The notes under the pieces: generated by a model
Database searches by the model: none
Seen by the model: the letters and a program-made list of their open reading frames with translations, nothing else
What the model was told of the DNA's origin: nothing
Shown: positions 49,701 through 59,957 of the stretch, piece after piece
Layout: each line of letters opens with the position of its first letter
Numbering within the stretch: position 1 is the stretch's first letter
Source: Cylicocyclus nassatus
Taxonomy: Eukaryota > Nematoda > Chromadorea > Rhabditida > Strongylidae
Direction: 5' to 3'
Assembly (NCBI GenBank): GCA_958299035.1
Contig: CATQJL010000305.1
Location: forward strand, 71,206,792 to 71,270,791
Length of the DNA: 64,000 nucleotides
Program-made: the position numbers and the translations under genes

Positions 49701-49740
49701 TTAGGTTGGCTCGAAAGTTCTGGGACATTTTCAGACTAAA
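49701..49740 (+). mobile_element. Mariner-like terminal sequence (fragment)
   Basis: TTAGGTTGGCTCGAAAGTTC follows a TA dinucleotide and resembles mariner terminal repeats. The opposite end was not found nearby, so this is a truncated copy. Duplication X lacks it at the equivalent position. Confidence 0.45.
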
Positions 49741-50069
49741 TTTGCTATTTTTCGAAACCCAATGCATGTACATCCTCGAAATTTGCAGTTGTACTCTCCC
49801 CCGCCTGCAGCTAATATCTAAGCAAATGGGGGGGGGGCTAGGACCAAAGGGGGCGGAGTTTGCCGCTTTTCAATCACCTCGTTTTTCTTTTTGTTTAAGC
49901 TTAAATTCCGCACGAACTGTGCTTGTAAGTACATAAGTATGTTTGTACTATAAATAAAAGCATGTGGGGATTTCAAAACGTTATTAGAAGCTGGAGATCT
50001 GGGTTAGGTCAAAATCCTATGTTTTGGAATTTTCGCCCGAATTTTCACAGAAAACATTGATGTTGCTCC
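49741..50069. other. No gene recognised
   Basis: About 330 bases with a poly-G run at 49829-49837. It may be residue of the mariner-like insertion. Confidence 0.3.
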
Positions 50070-50680
50070 TGCTTACAGTACCAACACTGCCGCCTTGAAA
50101 TCCTGCAATATAAACGCGTTGTCGCGCCGAAAATGTCGCATTGCGATAGCTCGCTTGAACCTCAACCAATTGAACTCTAGCTTAGATATTTGAAACCAGC
50201 GCCTTCTGGACAATCTAAAAGTGTTTTCAAAAGTTTCAAAATTTCCTTCACAAAGATCTTTTTTTCAGGGCCATCGGCGGTATAAACGCATTGCCGCGTC
50301 GGTATCGCCGCGCCTCCATAACTTCCTTCAACCAAAACATATGAAATTCTAGTTCGAATATTTGGAACTAGCGTCTCCTAAGCTATCTAAAAACGTTTTC
50401 GAAAATTTCAGAATTTTCCTTACAAGTTTTTTTTTGGCTCCATGCCAGCGGCGATTTAAACTCAATGTCGCGCTGGAAGTGCCGCATTACTGTAACTCGG
50501 CTCAAAGTCTTTCGGCTGAAATTCCGATTAGATATTTGAAATAAGCGCGTTTTTATCTATTTATAGATAAGCTCAAATATTGCAAGATCTTTTGTCTTGG
50601 TACCTTTTTGCACTATCGAGCGAAATATACGACGATATGAATGCCATGTAACGTCGGAAAAGCCGGGTTGGTGTAACTTT
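50070..50680. repeat. Tandem repeat, about 180-bp unit, three to four copies
   Basis: Recurring phrases GCGGTATAAACGCATTGCCGCG, 'AATTCTAGTTCGAATATTTGGAA' and 'TTTTCGAAAATTTCA.AATTTTCCTT' at about 180-base spacing. Units are roughly 65-75% alike by eye. Non-coding. Confidence 0.65.
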
Positions 50681-52179
50681 CTTCACGCATTCCCCAGCGA
50701 GTTCTAATGTTGATATTCAATTATTATTTATTGTTGTCAACGTGCTGCTGGCTAATTTGGTCCCTCAAGAACGAGTCAGCCCGCCGACGCTAGGTGCGGA
50801 CTTCACAGCCACATAATTTTCAAAGCTATTCATCTGTGGCCAAATGACTTCGTAATCTGTGGAATACAAGGACTCTCGTAACAAAATAGTTCGAATTCGG
50901 TTTGTTATATGGAGTCGTTTTCCAGATACGTATCTATGAAATGAGGTACGCGTGTTCCAATGCCGATGTGTTGCTCATTTTCCAAGGCCGCGATACAAAA
51001 TGTAGATTAATTAAAGAGTCAAAACTTCGTCTATGTTCTAAGTGGGACCTGCTGTTCAAATTTTTCATCTTGGAATATTCGATTTTGAGAAGGGAGCTGT
51101 CTGGTGGTCGGTGGAAGTGTGCAAAAAAATATCAATTTTCCGCAAATTTGGACCAAATCCAATGTTATCTTAAGCCTGCCAACTTTCACGTGTTTTGAAC
51201 CTCCGTGAAAAATGCTACTTAAAAATGTATGAATTGATTATCTTAGCATCATCTAAATGTCCCTCATTTTTTGCTTCTTTCTTAATTACGGCTGCCATAC
51301 CTAAGTGGGTGCTCCTGCACCCAGATTTCTGCACATTGGATTCGCACCTAAAGGCATATGTTCGCGGCTTAGCTAATTAGGTAGCAAAGAACTCGAATCA
51401 ATCCTTCGAGGCTTTACTTTCGTTTAAAGTACGCTTGGAAGATCCATTTTTTCTTTTCATTTCATTTTTCAAACGATTTAGCAGAAATTTATGGCATAAT
51501 CATTTTAAACCTTCCGTATTTTTATAGTGGATCGTCCGTTTTCACAAAATACCAATTTATTACTTTATTTTTTGTGTGAGCCATAAAACCTCTGTCAGAA
51601 GCCAAACCATGATTCAGAAAATTTCAAAAATTTTTGAACTCTCAAATGCAAGTTTCCATATTTTTGAAAACTATATATTTCGAACAGCTTGACATCGATC
51701 ATGCATTCTTCCTTCATTGTATGGGCGTTCTACTGAATGGAAATGGTTAAGAACATCTGCTCCCAAGTGACACAGCCGTGACCAAGGGAGCAAAGTTATC
51801 GACGATGTCATCCAGATATCGATTGACTAGGAGATTTTGCTCAATAGTCGCAAAATATGTCGTAAATTTACGATGCGGACCTCAGTGAAATAATTAAGTT
51901 GCTCAAATCAAAAAATAGCGTTGGCTTTGAATTATGAGAAAAATTTCCAAAAATTTTGCAAAATTAAATGATAGAAAAAATGTGGAATCGAGCTATCAAA
52001 GCAAATTGAACTATCAAAGCAGAAGATATGAGTGATGAGATTTGGAATATAATCATTTTTTTCTCAGGCTTTCTAACCTAAAAGACAAGAAAGATGGTTT
52101 GGCTTCTGACAGAGGTTTTATGGCCCACCCAAAAATTAAAGTAATAAATTGGTATTTTGTGAAGACGGACGATCGGACG
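50681..52179. other. Intergenic, weak exon-like ORF only
   Basis: A frame open from about 50880 to 51198 (+) is preceded by GTTTTCCAG and is Cys/Lys/Leu-rich with no known motif. It could be an exon but cannot be supported. The remainder is featureless AT-rich DNA. Confidence 0.35.
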
Positions 52180-52357
52180 ACAACTGACGCTTTCAACTTT
52201 CTGAATTTAGTCAAACTAATGAAGAAATTTTATAATAAGATTTTACGAGGATTTTTGGACAACAACTGGACTTCTCAATAATTCTACTTACTAATTCACT
52301 TGTATTTAAGGCTGTAATTTGAAAGCGTTCACTTGCTTGTCCCAGTTTTAATCCACT
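52180..52357. repeat. Inverted-duplication flank
   Basis: Reverse complement of about 41860-42035; see the segment at 41640-42035. Confidence 0.75.
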
Positions 52358-53403
52358 CTTGCACCCCGCTCTTTCGAGGGGATTCCAGAAATTATTCAAT
52401 ACTCATAAAATGCACCTTTGCACGGAAATCTTTAGTAAAAGGCGAAGGATTTTCTCGGTTAAATGCAAAGGAGCCAGAGATACCGGGAATGATGACTGCA
52501 GCGGGGACACCTGTGCTGCGCCGTACACCTCTCATGTAAGCGCCGTTGATGTATCTCGACGGAGAGCATTCGTTGGTAGGACGGTTAAGGGGCGGGGAAG
52601 GGTAAACTCTAGAAGTTTGATTTCTCAAAGGAAGCGTTTGCTGAAGATGCGAATCTGATGAAAAAAAAGAAAAAAAAGATGCCTATACACAGCCTCTATA
52701 ATTACGGGATGAAAAACGAATTCATTCAAATTCAAAATAAAGCACCTTTCCCTTTACAACGAAATCTAAAGCTCACAAATGGGCTACTGAATTTGCTATA
52801 TGTTGTGGGCTTCCTCAATGAATTTCATTTTTGGCGATGTCATTTTCAAAACGAATTACAAAAGAAAAAAGTTTGAAACCTGATCTTATAACTCTAAATT
52901 CGCGAACGCTACCCCTTTTTTCCCTTAAATAGTAAGAAGAACGTTCGATTGTTTCTATAAATAGTAATACTTTCGAGTTCCTTTTTTCTGCTGATGGATT
53001 CCACGGATATAATATACGAAATGCACTATAACCCAATGGCTAAGACTTTTCTAAAGCACTTCAGTATGGATTTCTCAGATCTTCAACGCAAACTTTTTTT
53101 TCAACCTAATATGTATATTTTAGCATGAAAGCCCTTCAGTTTCGATTGGGAAGCATTGTTGGCGATAAGCTGAAAATTCTCCTCTCAACCAATGCTTTTC
53201 GACCAGATACGCTGACGTAGCCTACCTGAGAGGTGTACGGCGCAGCGCAGGTGTCCCTGATAACCGTCATCATCTGAGTATCTCTGACTCCTTTGCATTT
53301 AACCGAGAAAATCTTTCGCCTTTTACTAAAGATTTCCGTGCAAAGGTGCATTTTATGAGTATCGATTAATTTTTGGAATCCCCTCGAAAGAGCGGGATGC
53401 AAG
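52358..53403. mobile_element. Element B: 1-kb unit bounded by inverted 180-bp repeats
   Basis: The 180-bp repeat lies at 52358-52535 (+) and 53225-53403 (-), with an interior homologous to element A. The left terminal repeat has CTCATG|TAAGC where other copies have CAG|GTAAGC. No transposase. Confidence 0.65.
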
Positions 53404-53743
53404 ATTGAGGTGAATGGTAGACACTACGCAGATTGTGATAAGAGCTCGAATAGGAGCTCAGCTGTAAAAACAGAGAATTTGTAGGAATGTCGATCATTGA
53501 ATAGTAATAAATTTGCAGAGCAAAAACGTTCCCCTTATTGTTAACGTAAACAACGAAAGTGCACTCTTCTGTTTTGTTTTGGAGGTGCTATTGAAGCTTT
53601 AGAAATAACAAATCCTACAAACAGCTGCATAGAAACTAGTGAACCAGTAATCAAAGGTGCTAGATGGCATCCGCGCGCTTCGGGACCACACCGCGGTTCC
53701 CCGCTATCTAATGTTTTTTGAAATTGCATTACGATTCTTTATA
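53404..53743. other. No gene recognised
   Basis: Short stretch between element B and the BEL/Pao region; nothing identified. Confidence 0.4.
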
Positions 53744-54183
53744 TGTTAGATTGAGCAAGTGCAGTCAAAATATGTACTCGATTAATGCGAAACGAATAAG
53801 CAATGTTGATCACCCCGTCTGACCGAAAAATTCTCTGGATCCTTTGTTGATGATTTATGCATCATCAACCTCAGCAATTCTATAATCCTTATAGCTTACG
53901 AGTATTCCCCATAGGCTATATTCCCCAATCGCTTATATTTAAGTGCCGTATCACTCAGCAGTGAGTGGCACCTATCTTCCAGGGGCCGCGCCAAGCCGCG
54001 GCATCCCCTTTCTTGTGTATATTTCTTGGACAGTCTGATTGTGCACGGGCCAGCTCCGCCTTACTACCTATATAAGGAGCCCCCGAATGTATTAGAGGTT
54101 GCTCCCCCGGTCCAAAACCGGGTTCGTCTGTGGATAAATTATTATCGACACCACTATCGCCTACGACACTTGGTTCCCACCAA
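53744..54183 (+). repeat. Candidate 5' LTR of plus-strand BEL/Pao fragment
   Basis: Starts TGTTAG and ends just before a primer-binding site; contains a TATA box (CCTATATAAGG at 54068-54078). The start is chosen only because BEL LTRs often begin TGTTA; no second LTR is in the window to confirm the limits. Confidence 0.4.
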
Positions 54184-54185
54184 AT

Positions 54186-54198
54186 TGGTGCATCGACC
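54186..54198 (+). other. Primer-binding site, tRNA-Gly-like
   Basis: TGGTGCATCGACC is complementary, with one mismatch, to the 3' end of a nematode-type tRNA-Gly (...GGCCGATGCA plus CCA). It lies immediately after the proposed LTR, where reverse transcription would be primed. Confidence 0.5.
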
Positions 54199-54284
54199 AG
54201 TGAAACCACCTCGTATTCGATCTGCAACCGGAGGAATCGAGGCCAGAAGACCCGCGTGGCAGGAAGAAGAACCAACCGACTATC

Positions 54285-54910
54285 TGAAAATCTTTGTGTA
54301 TCCTTTTCGTAAGCGATCCAAAGAGGTGTAAGAGAAATCGGAAGGAATACCACTGACTATCTGAAAATCTCTGTGCATCCTTTTCGTAAGTGATCCAGAG
54401 AGGTGTAGGAGAAATCAGTCGGTCGTGTGAACTATTCTTGAAAACTCTCTGTGCATCCTTTTCGTAAGCGAACCAGAGAGTGGGAAAGTATCAGTGTTAC
54501 CACACAACCACAGACTACTTGGAAACTTTCTGTGTATCCTTTTCGTAAGCGATCCGAAAGTGAAAGAGTAGTCAAGTGGAGCACATAATCACATTAATAC
54601 GTGAAGCTTTCTGTGTATCCTTTCCGTAAGTGATCCAGAGAGCGGAACAAATTTTGTGAGTGCAGCACATAACCACATAAGACCGTGAAACTTTCTGTGT
54701 ATCCTTTTCGTAAGCGATCCAGAAAGTGAAAGAGTAGTCAAGTGGAGCACATAATCACATTAATACGTGAAGCTTTCTGTGTATCCTTTCCGTAAGTGAT
54801 CCAGAGAGCGGAACAAATTTTGTGAGTGCAGCACATAACCACATAAGACCGTGAAACTTTCTGTGAATCCTTTTCGTAAGTGATCCAGAGAGCGGAACAA
54901 ATTTTTGTGG
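54285..54910 (+). repeat. Leader minisatellite of BEL/Pao fragment
   Basis: About eight units of 60-90 bases, each containing CTTTCTGTGTATCCTTTTCGTAAG.GATCC (or TCTCTGTGCATCC). A larger 165-bp duplication covers 54500-54665 and 54665-54860. It lies between the primer-binding site and gag, i.e. in the 5' untranslated leader. Confidence 0.85.
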
Positions 54911-55292
54911 GTGCAAATTTCCAATCAATCTCATAGATCTCTCGCGAATCCTATCCAAGGACCGGAGATCAATACATTGAGATTTGAAAGGAAGGTAACT
55001 TGAGTCACAAGAGCTCATTTTGCCAAAAAAGTCAAAGTTCGACCAAGAACTCTTGACTTCAAGGATTGAAACCCAATCCTTATCTGGTCAAGGTCCAAGC
55101 CACCTTACCAGTCAGCACAGCGTTCAAGCCACCCAGGCACGCTTGCTCATCAGAGATCAGCACCACAGGCTGCCTCTACTCGACGGATCACCAGAAGATA
55201 CATCTACAAGTTAACGAAACCTCGCTAACTTGTACCTTCGAAGCAACCAGCTTTCTAAGGAAGAGAAGAAAATAGAAGTCGGTATAGCAAAA

Positions 55293-55619
55293 ATGGCCGC
55301 TCTTCAACTCTTCAAACACAAAATCAACAACGCTTGCAAGCTCGTAAAATCCTACGAGTCCGAAGTGGAGAACGTGGACGTCCCCTTCACATTTCCAACA
55401 ACAAAAGCGGAATGTGAAGAATATATCAAAGAAAAGGCAGGAGTAATAACAAATCTCCTCAATTCTTTGCAAAACGCTGTGAAATTGCAAGAAACACAGC
55501 TCAACGCTGCCATTGAGCACATCAGTGCATGCTGTCGCGGATTGGGCCCCCAGCTCCCAACGTCAGTGGTACAATTGCTCTCCTGCATCGGCGAGGGGAG
55601 CCGGGGGTCCGCACCGTGA
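55293..55619 (+). pseudogene. gag: Truncated BEL/Pao gag, N-terminal part
   Basis: The start MAALQLFKHKINNACKLVKS and the helical, Glu/Lys-rich continuation resemble the N-terminal coiled region of nematode BEL/Pao Gag polyproteins, which form the capsid of the retrotransposon. Only 108 codons remain from this ATG (the frame is open from 55230). Full Gag proteins are several hundred residues and end with zinc knuckles, which are missing. It follows an LTR, primer-binding site and leader in the right order. Downstream sequence switches to the region occupied by the opposite-strand element, so truncation by rearrangement or insertion is inferred. Confidence 0.6.
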
Positions 55620-56005
55620 GAATAGTGAAGCGTAACGTGTGAGGTGGCTACCTGTGTAACGATGCTTGTGCCTGCCACATGGGAACTCCATACACCTTTA
55701 GGGGCCCTTGCCACCAGCCTACTTAGTAGCTATACGTCGCTTGGGGCTCGACATATGCTTCCAGCCATCGACAGCTGGGGCGTGTACTCATAACCGTGGC
55801 ACTACCATGGATCGTGCCAGCCGTCCTACGGATGTTACCCATTAAGCTTGATTACGAAATACACGTAAAATGATAACACAATATTCCGGAGCCACAGTCG
55901 AGCTGTGGTCACCGCTCCAACACATATCACACTTGCACAATGCCCACCATTTATCCGCAACTTATCCCTACACTCAAACATACAGGATGAGCACAACCGA
56001 CCAGA
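55620..56005. other. Junction between opposing BEL/Pao copies
   Basis: About 0.4 kb with no ORF of note. It contains neither element clearly and is the likely breakpoint or target region. Confidence 0.4.
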
Positions 56006-56489
56006 TGTTAGCCTAGGGGTCGGCAATATCGGAAACCCCCCGAGGCGGTGTCGCCGGCGTGTGCCAGGCGCGAGCGCGCTCGGGGTTACCTCGTAGCGTG
56101 GGAGCCAGTCCTCCGTGGCGTTGATGGAAGCGACGCGTGAGATGGGGTAGCGCTGATCGATCGATGGCTTGAGACGATTGGAACCCGACCGCTCACTGTG
56201 ACGGCAGCTGCGAAGACTGACTACGTGAATTATTTAAACGCTGCGCAGCTAGAGAGGTGAGAGGCGGGACAGCGCGAGGACGGCGTTTTGGGACCCTTCG
56301 CGAGGCGGCGGCGGCGACCTTTGAAGGAAGTCGCGAATCCGCGACACTCCGGGCAACGAAAAAGAAAGGGTCCAAGGTAGCTCCCGATCTGCCATGTTAC
56401 CTACGACCCTACGAGTTAAACATACATACAAACCTACGAGTCAAGAATCCCTAGGTGGAACGCGGGACCTACAGCCTGTCGTTGTAACA
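56006..56489 (-). repeat. Candidate 3' LTR of minus-strand element
   Basis: Read on the minus strand it begins TGTTAC (56489) and ends CTAACA (56006), matching TGTTA...TAACA inverted tips, with a TATA-like TTTAAATAA at about 56238-56230. Against it: no clear polypurine tract precedes it, and the partner LTR would be outside the window. Confidence 0.3.
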
Positions 56490-57226
56490 GCCGGTTGTTC
56501 TCGGAGGTAAGCATGAAGAGTCGTCGAGGGCTCTACTCTGGATACTGGCGGGCTTCTTCGGCAGTTGTGGAAACGATGGTTGCGTTGAACGGCACTTGAG
56601 GTGACCATTGACGTGACCATTGACTCGACAGTTGCGGCATCGACAGCTTGAACGGACCATGGAACTCGGCTTGACGTGGACGTTCGGCTTGACGTGACAG
56701 CGGCTCGACATTGGTGACGTTGAAGTGACGATGAGTTGGCAAAAGATGTTAAATTTGCCTACTGGCGCGGTTTTTCACGCCTGGGGATGAATTCAAAGCG
56801 AGAGGGAGATTTTACCTCGCAGCACAAGACCCCTGGGGCGAGACACATGCGAAAGGGGGCACCCAAAAACTCCAAAAATGACACGGTCTCCCACCGTGGC
56901 CCCCAAAAACTCGTGCATTGGGAAGTAGACACTTGGGATACACGTCAACTGCGGGCTAACCTAAAATAGGGTTAGCAACAAAAAACTGGGCGAGCTTAAG
57001 GCCCGCCAAAAACCACAAAATCAAAGAAAAAAAGAAAAGAAAATAAAGGGGTACGAATAAAATAGTTAAACTAAATTAAACATACCCAAAAATCGTCAGT
57101 TGGGGCTATCGTCACGTGGGAATCACGCAAATTGGGAAACTCTCCATCTTCCACCCAAAACTCGATAGTTGGGGCTATCGCAACAGTGGACTCGAAACTT
57201 GGGGGATCCTTATCCTCAATCTGGGG
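56490..57226 (-). other. 3' untranslated region after the gag-like ORF
   Basis: Lies between the gag-like stop and the candidate LTR. It has short direct repeats (CACGTCAAGCCGA; CAATGGTCACGTC) and two copies of GATAGCCCCAACT. No gene recognised. Confidence 0.4.
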
Positions 57227-58975
57227 CTAATGATCATGAGGCGAGGCATCTCTTCTCTGGGGCTGACGATCGTGGGGCGAGGCGTCTCTCCTCTGCTCTC
57301 TCTTGGCTCTCTGTCGCCTGCGCATGTCAGCCATTGCCTTGTACTGGTCAAGGGTGGTGAGGTATTCGTCATATGGGATATCACAGGTACAGTGGTGCTG
57401 TTTAAAGCAGAATGAGGTGTCGTGGTCCTTAGAGCGGCACGACCGGCATCTCCTGCCATAGCGAGGGCAGTCTTCCTCGGCATGGATGCCACAGCACAAG
57501 AAACATCCGCCCCTCCTCACATTCAGATCCATCCTCTCACTCAAAAGAGTGTAGTTGGGGCAACTAGAGGAGTAATGGCGCTGCCTGCAGAAGTAGCAGC
57601 GGATGTTCTCGGGCGGTGTATCCGGCCTCCTCTGCTCCCGCTCTCTCTCCTCCATCGGTTCGTCCACCTGACGCTCACCTGAAATGGGGCGTGGGGCCCC
57701 ATCCTGGGGGGCGGGCGACACGTGGAGCGGCGATGTTGCGACCGATGTGGAGGTCACCTCCGATTCCCTACGAGACCTCTTGGGGGCTCTGGCTGAGCGG
57801 GATCGATGTCGATCCGTCGACGACGATGGCAACTCGGCGATACCAGCAAGGACTTCTTCCTGGATGTCGTCTTGGTGTCGCTGTCGTGTGCGAGAGCGTG
57901 AATGCGGGCGCTTCGATGGGGTGCTCTGACGAGCTGTGGCTGTCGTAGATTGTGGGTATGGCTCGTGGGGATGCGCTTCGAACCTGCGCATAATGATGAC
58001 ATGGTATTGGTGACGGATTCTCTCCATCTCCGCAACCATTGTGGCGGACGTGAGGTTGATCTGGGTCAACCCGTCCGGTGTGACTCCGTAGTGGGCTAAC
58101 AAAGCAAGCCTTTGCTGTAACTCAGCCGGCTGAAGATGGAACAACTCTGTTAGACGAGTACTGACCGCATGACGACGATAGTTGATGTTATATGTGAGAG
58201 TGTAGATGCGGTCGATCCTCTCTAGGAGTCCCTGGGTGTCTGGCAACGGCAGCTGGGATGTGGAAGTTATAAACTTTGTGGCTTCCGTGACGGCGTTGTC
58301 GAGTGCTTTCAACTCGTACGTGACCATTAGGGGCATCAGATGCTCGGTCCTAGCTCCGATGAGATCCTCCTCCTGGGGCGAAAAGATCTCTTTCGTGAAG
58401 AGACTGCGGAAGCGTTGCCCGATCTTACTGTGGAGGTATCCATCGAGGAGCACATAATCCTGTTGTCCCAGATGGGCTGGGTCAAAGATGTGCCTAAAGT
58501 TGAAAGCTGTGGTGAGCTGCTGGAGCAGACTCAGTGCGGGTCGATAAGACTGGGGGACAGCGTGAGCCTGGGTATCGCTGTCAGCTTCACGAAGCAGTCG
58601 ACGATTGGGGTTATACCCTTTGGCGATCGCGGTGATGAGTTCGATCATCGTCGGCTTGCGAGTGTGGGGGTCTTCTCCCGGCGGACTCAGATGGGATACG
58701 TCCACCTGGGGTGCGACCACTGGGGCGGGCGTTGGTTCCGGAACTTTCGCGGACGAAAGCTCACGGATGACCGCGGCCACAAGTGCGGCGCCGCTAGGAT
58801 CGTCGGCGGTCTTCGTATCGCGATCCTTGGGGGGAGTGGGCTGTCTCCTGGGCGGCGTCCGCTCTCGCTCCGAAGAGCTCGTCCTCGAGTATGATCGAGG
58901 ACGTCTGCGAAACTGGTAGGCACTGTCCTTTGGGGGGACAGGCACTCCTCGTTTCGACTTCTCTTTGATCGCCAT
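57227..58975 (-). CDS. gag: BEL/Pao Gag-like protein with zinc knuckles
   Basis: Structural nucleocapsid/capsid protein of a retrotransposon, expected to bind element RNA. It is intact over 582 codons. Residues 1-90 are Arg/Ser/Pro-rich. About 105-345 is a helical region in the position of the Gag core. From about 460 to 530 there are several Cys/His knuckles (CYFCRQRH.....C, CFLCCGIHAEEDC, CRSCRSKDHDTSFC), the usual C-terminal Gag signature in BEL/Pao. The C-terminus ends with a duplicated 11-residue QRRDASPHD-type repeat. It lies downstream of integrase/DUF5641 on the same strand, unlike the normal gag-pol order. A TTTTCAG acceptor 40 bases before the ATG suggests a spliced message. It may instead be the gag of a second tandem copy. 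Confidence 0.8.
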   Translation of the reverse strand: MAIKEKSKRGVPVPPKDSAYQFRRRPRSYSRTSSSERERTPPRRQPTPPKDRDTKTADDPSGAALVAAVIRELSSAKVPEPTPAPVVAPQVDVSHLSPPGEDPHTRKPTMIELITAIAKGYNPNRRLLREADSDTQAHAVPQSYRPALSLLQQLTTAFNFRHIFDPAHLGQQDYVLLDGYLHSKIGQRFRSLFTKEIFSPQEEDLIGARTEHLMPLMVTYELKALDNAVTEATKFITSTSQLPLPDTQGLLERIDRIYTLTYNINYRRHAVSTRLTELFHLQPAELQQRLALLAHYGVTPDGLTQINLTSATMVAEMERIRHQYHVIIMRRFEAHPHEPYPQSTTATARQSTPSKRPHSRSRTRQRHQDDIQEEVLAGIAELPSSSTDRHRSRSARAPKRSRRESEVTSTSVATSPLHVSPAPQDGAPRPISGERQVDEPMEEREREQRRPDTPPENIRCYFCRQRHYSSSCPNYTLLSERMDLNVRRGGCFLCCGIHAEEDCPRYGRRCRSCRSKDHDTSFCFKQHHCTCDIPYDEYLTTLDQYKAMADMRRRQRAKREQRRDASPHDRQPQRRDASPHDH

Positions 58976-59014
58976 CAGTTCGCTTGTAGTTGGTCAGACT
59001 ACGATCGCTATTAC

Positions 59015-59022
59015 CTGAAAAG
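59015..59022 (-). promoter_or_regulatory. Splice acceptor before the gag-like ORF
   Basis: The minus strand reads CTTTTCAG|GTAATAGC, the best nematode-type acceptor in this region, 40 bases upstream of the ATG at 58975. A donor was not identified. Confidence 0.4.
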
Positions 59023-59957
59023 CGAAGTATGAGAATGGGGGTACGACGTACTGTGACATGCATACACACATGGAGTGTAACATGGGTTGATAAAGATGAG
59101 AGAAGGAAAGTGGGCAGAGAAAAAATGGGAAAAGGAATGGGGAGAGAAACATGAGGTCCTTATGATGCATGAGGCGTGATAAAATGAAGTGTAAAACAAG
59201 TGAGGTCAATTGGTCAGGTCGCGCATGAGTTATAACATGTAGCATGCAGTATAACATGTCAAACACGTATAATGGGAGAATGATGTGAGAAAATGTGTGA
59301 GAGAGTGAGTGTGAAGGGTGTGTGAGTGAGGGAGAATGTGTGAGAGAGATGAATGTGAGTAAAGAGGAGTGTGAGTGTGAGTATGAAAGTTGTGAGTTAG
59401 AGTATGAAGTGAGAGAGTGTGAATGTGAAAGTGAGATTGAGGCAAATGTACTACAAGAGTAGATAAAATGAGAACGCGCGCACAAAACAAGAATTTCTTG
59501 CCTGACCAATGTGCAAAAGTTATTTGTGAGTAAGGAAAATGTAAGAAAGAACGTGTGAAAGGATGTGTGAGAAAATGTGAGAAGGAATGTGAGGTGTGAA
59601 AGTTGCAAAAGACAAGCCACTGCCTTTTTGGCACAATATGAGGAAGAAAATCAGAAAAAACGAACGACAAATGGGGAATGTGGCTTGTTGGGAGATGAGA
59701 ATGAAGAGAAAGTACAGAAATGAACACAACATACAAGAAATCGCAAAGGGAGATGTTAAAATGACAACCAACGTGCGTCGGCATGATGCAATTTCGTATA
59801 TGCTGACTGTAGCTTTCCCTGCGGGACCACTCAATCGGCGTAGTCGTGCGGATCGCGTTTGCGAGCGCGTTTTGCGATTGGGGCGAGTATACTTGGGAAT
59901 GTGAAGATAGGGCACGCTACACACACGCAGCGCGTGTGGATTGGAGCGCGTTTATGC
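59023..59957 (-). other. Pyrimidine-rich spacer between pol and gag-like ORF
   Basis: On the minus strand it is dominated by CTCACA/TTCTCACA-type low-complexity sequence (59280-59620). Open frames rich in Ser, His, Thr and Leu come from this composition. If the elements are in tandem, an LTR should be here; none could be delimited, though TGGTCCCGCAGGG near 59830 could be a primer-binding-like site. Confidence 0.4.

Noticed and set aside
49676..49936. 86-codon ORF at the mariner-like end as transposase
   Set aside because: It shows no DDE/D or helix-turn-helix features and starts within the flanking duplication.
54285..54910. Regularly spaced repeats resembling a CRISPR array
   Set aside because: Spacers are themselves repeated and the context is a eukaryotic retrotransposon leader.
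58340..58894. 184-codon ORF on the plus strand
   Set aside because: It is antisense to the intact Gag-like ORF, which has a clear domain signature.
59230..59924. Ser/His/Leu-rich ORFs on the minus strand between pol and gag-like ORF, possible env
   Set aside because: They arise from CTCACA-type low-complexity sequence. There is no signal peptide plus transmembrane layout and no glycoprotein motifs.
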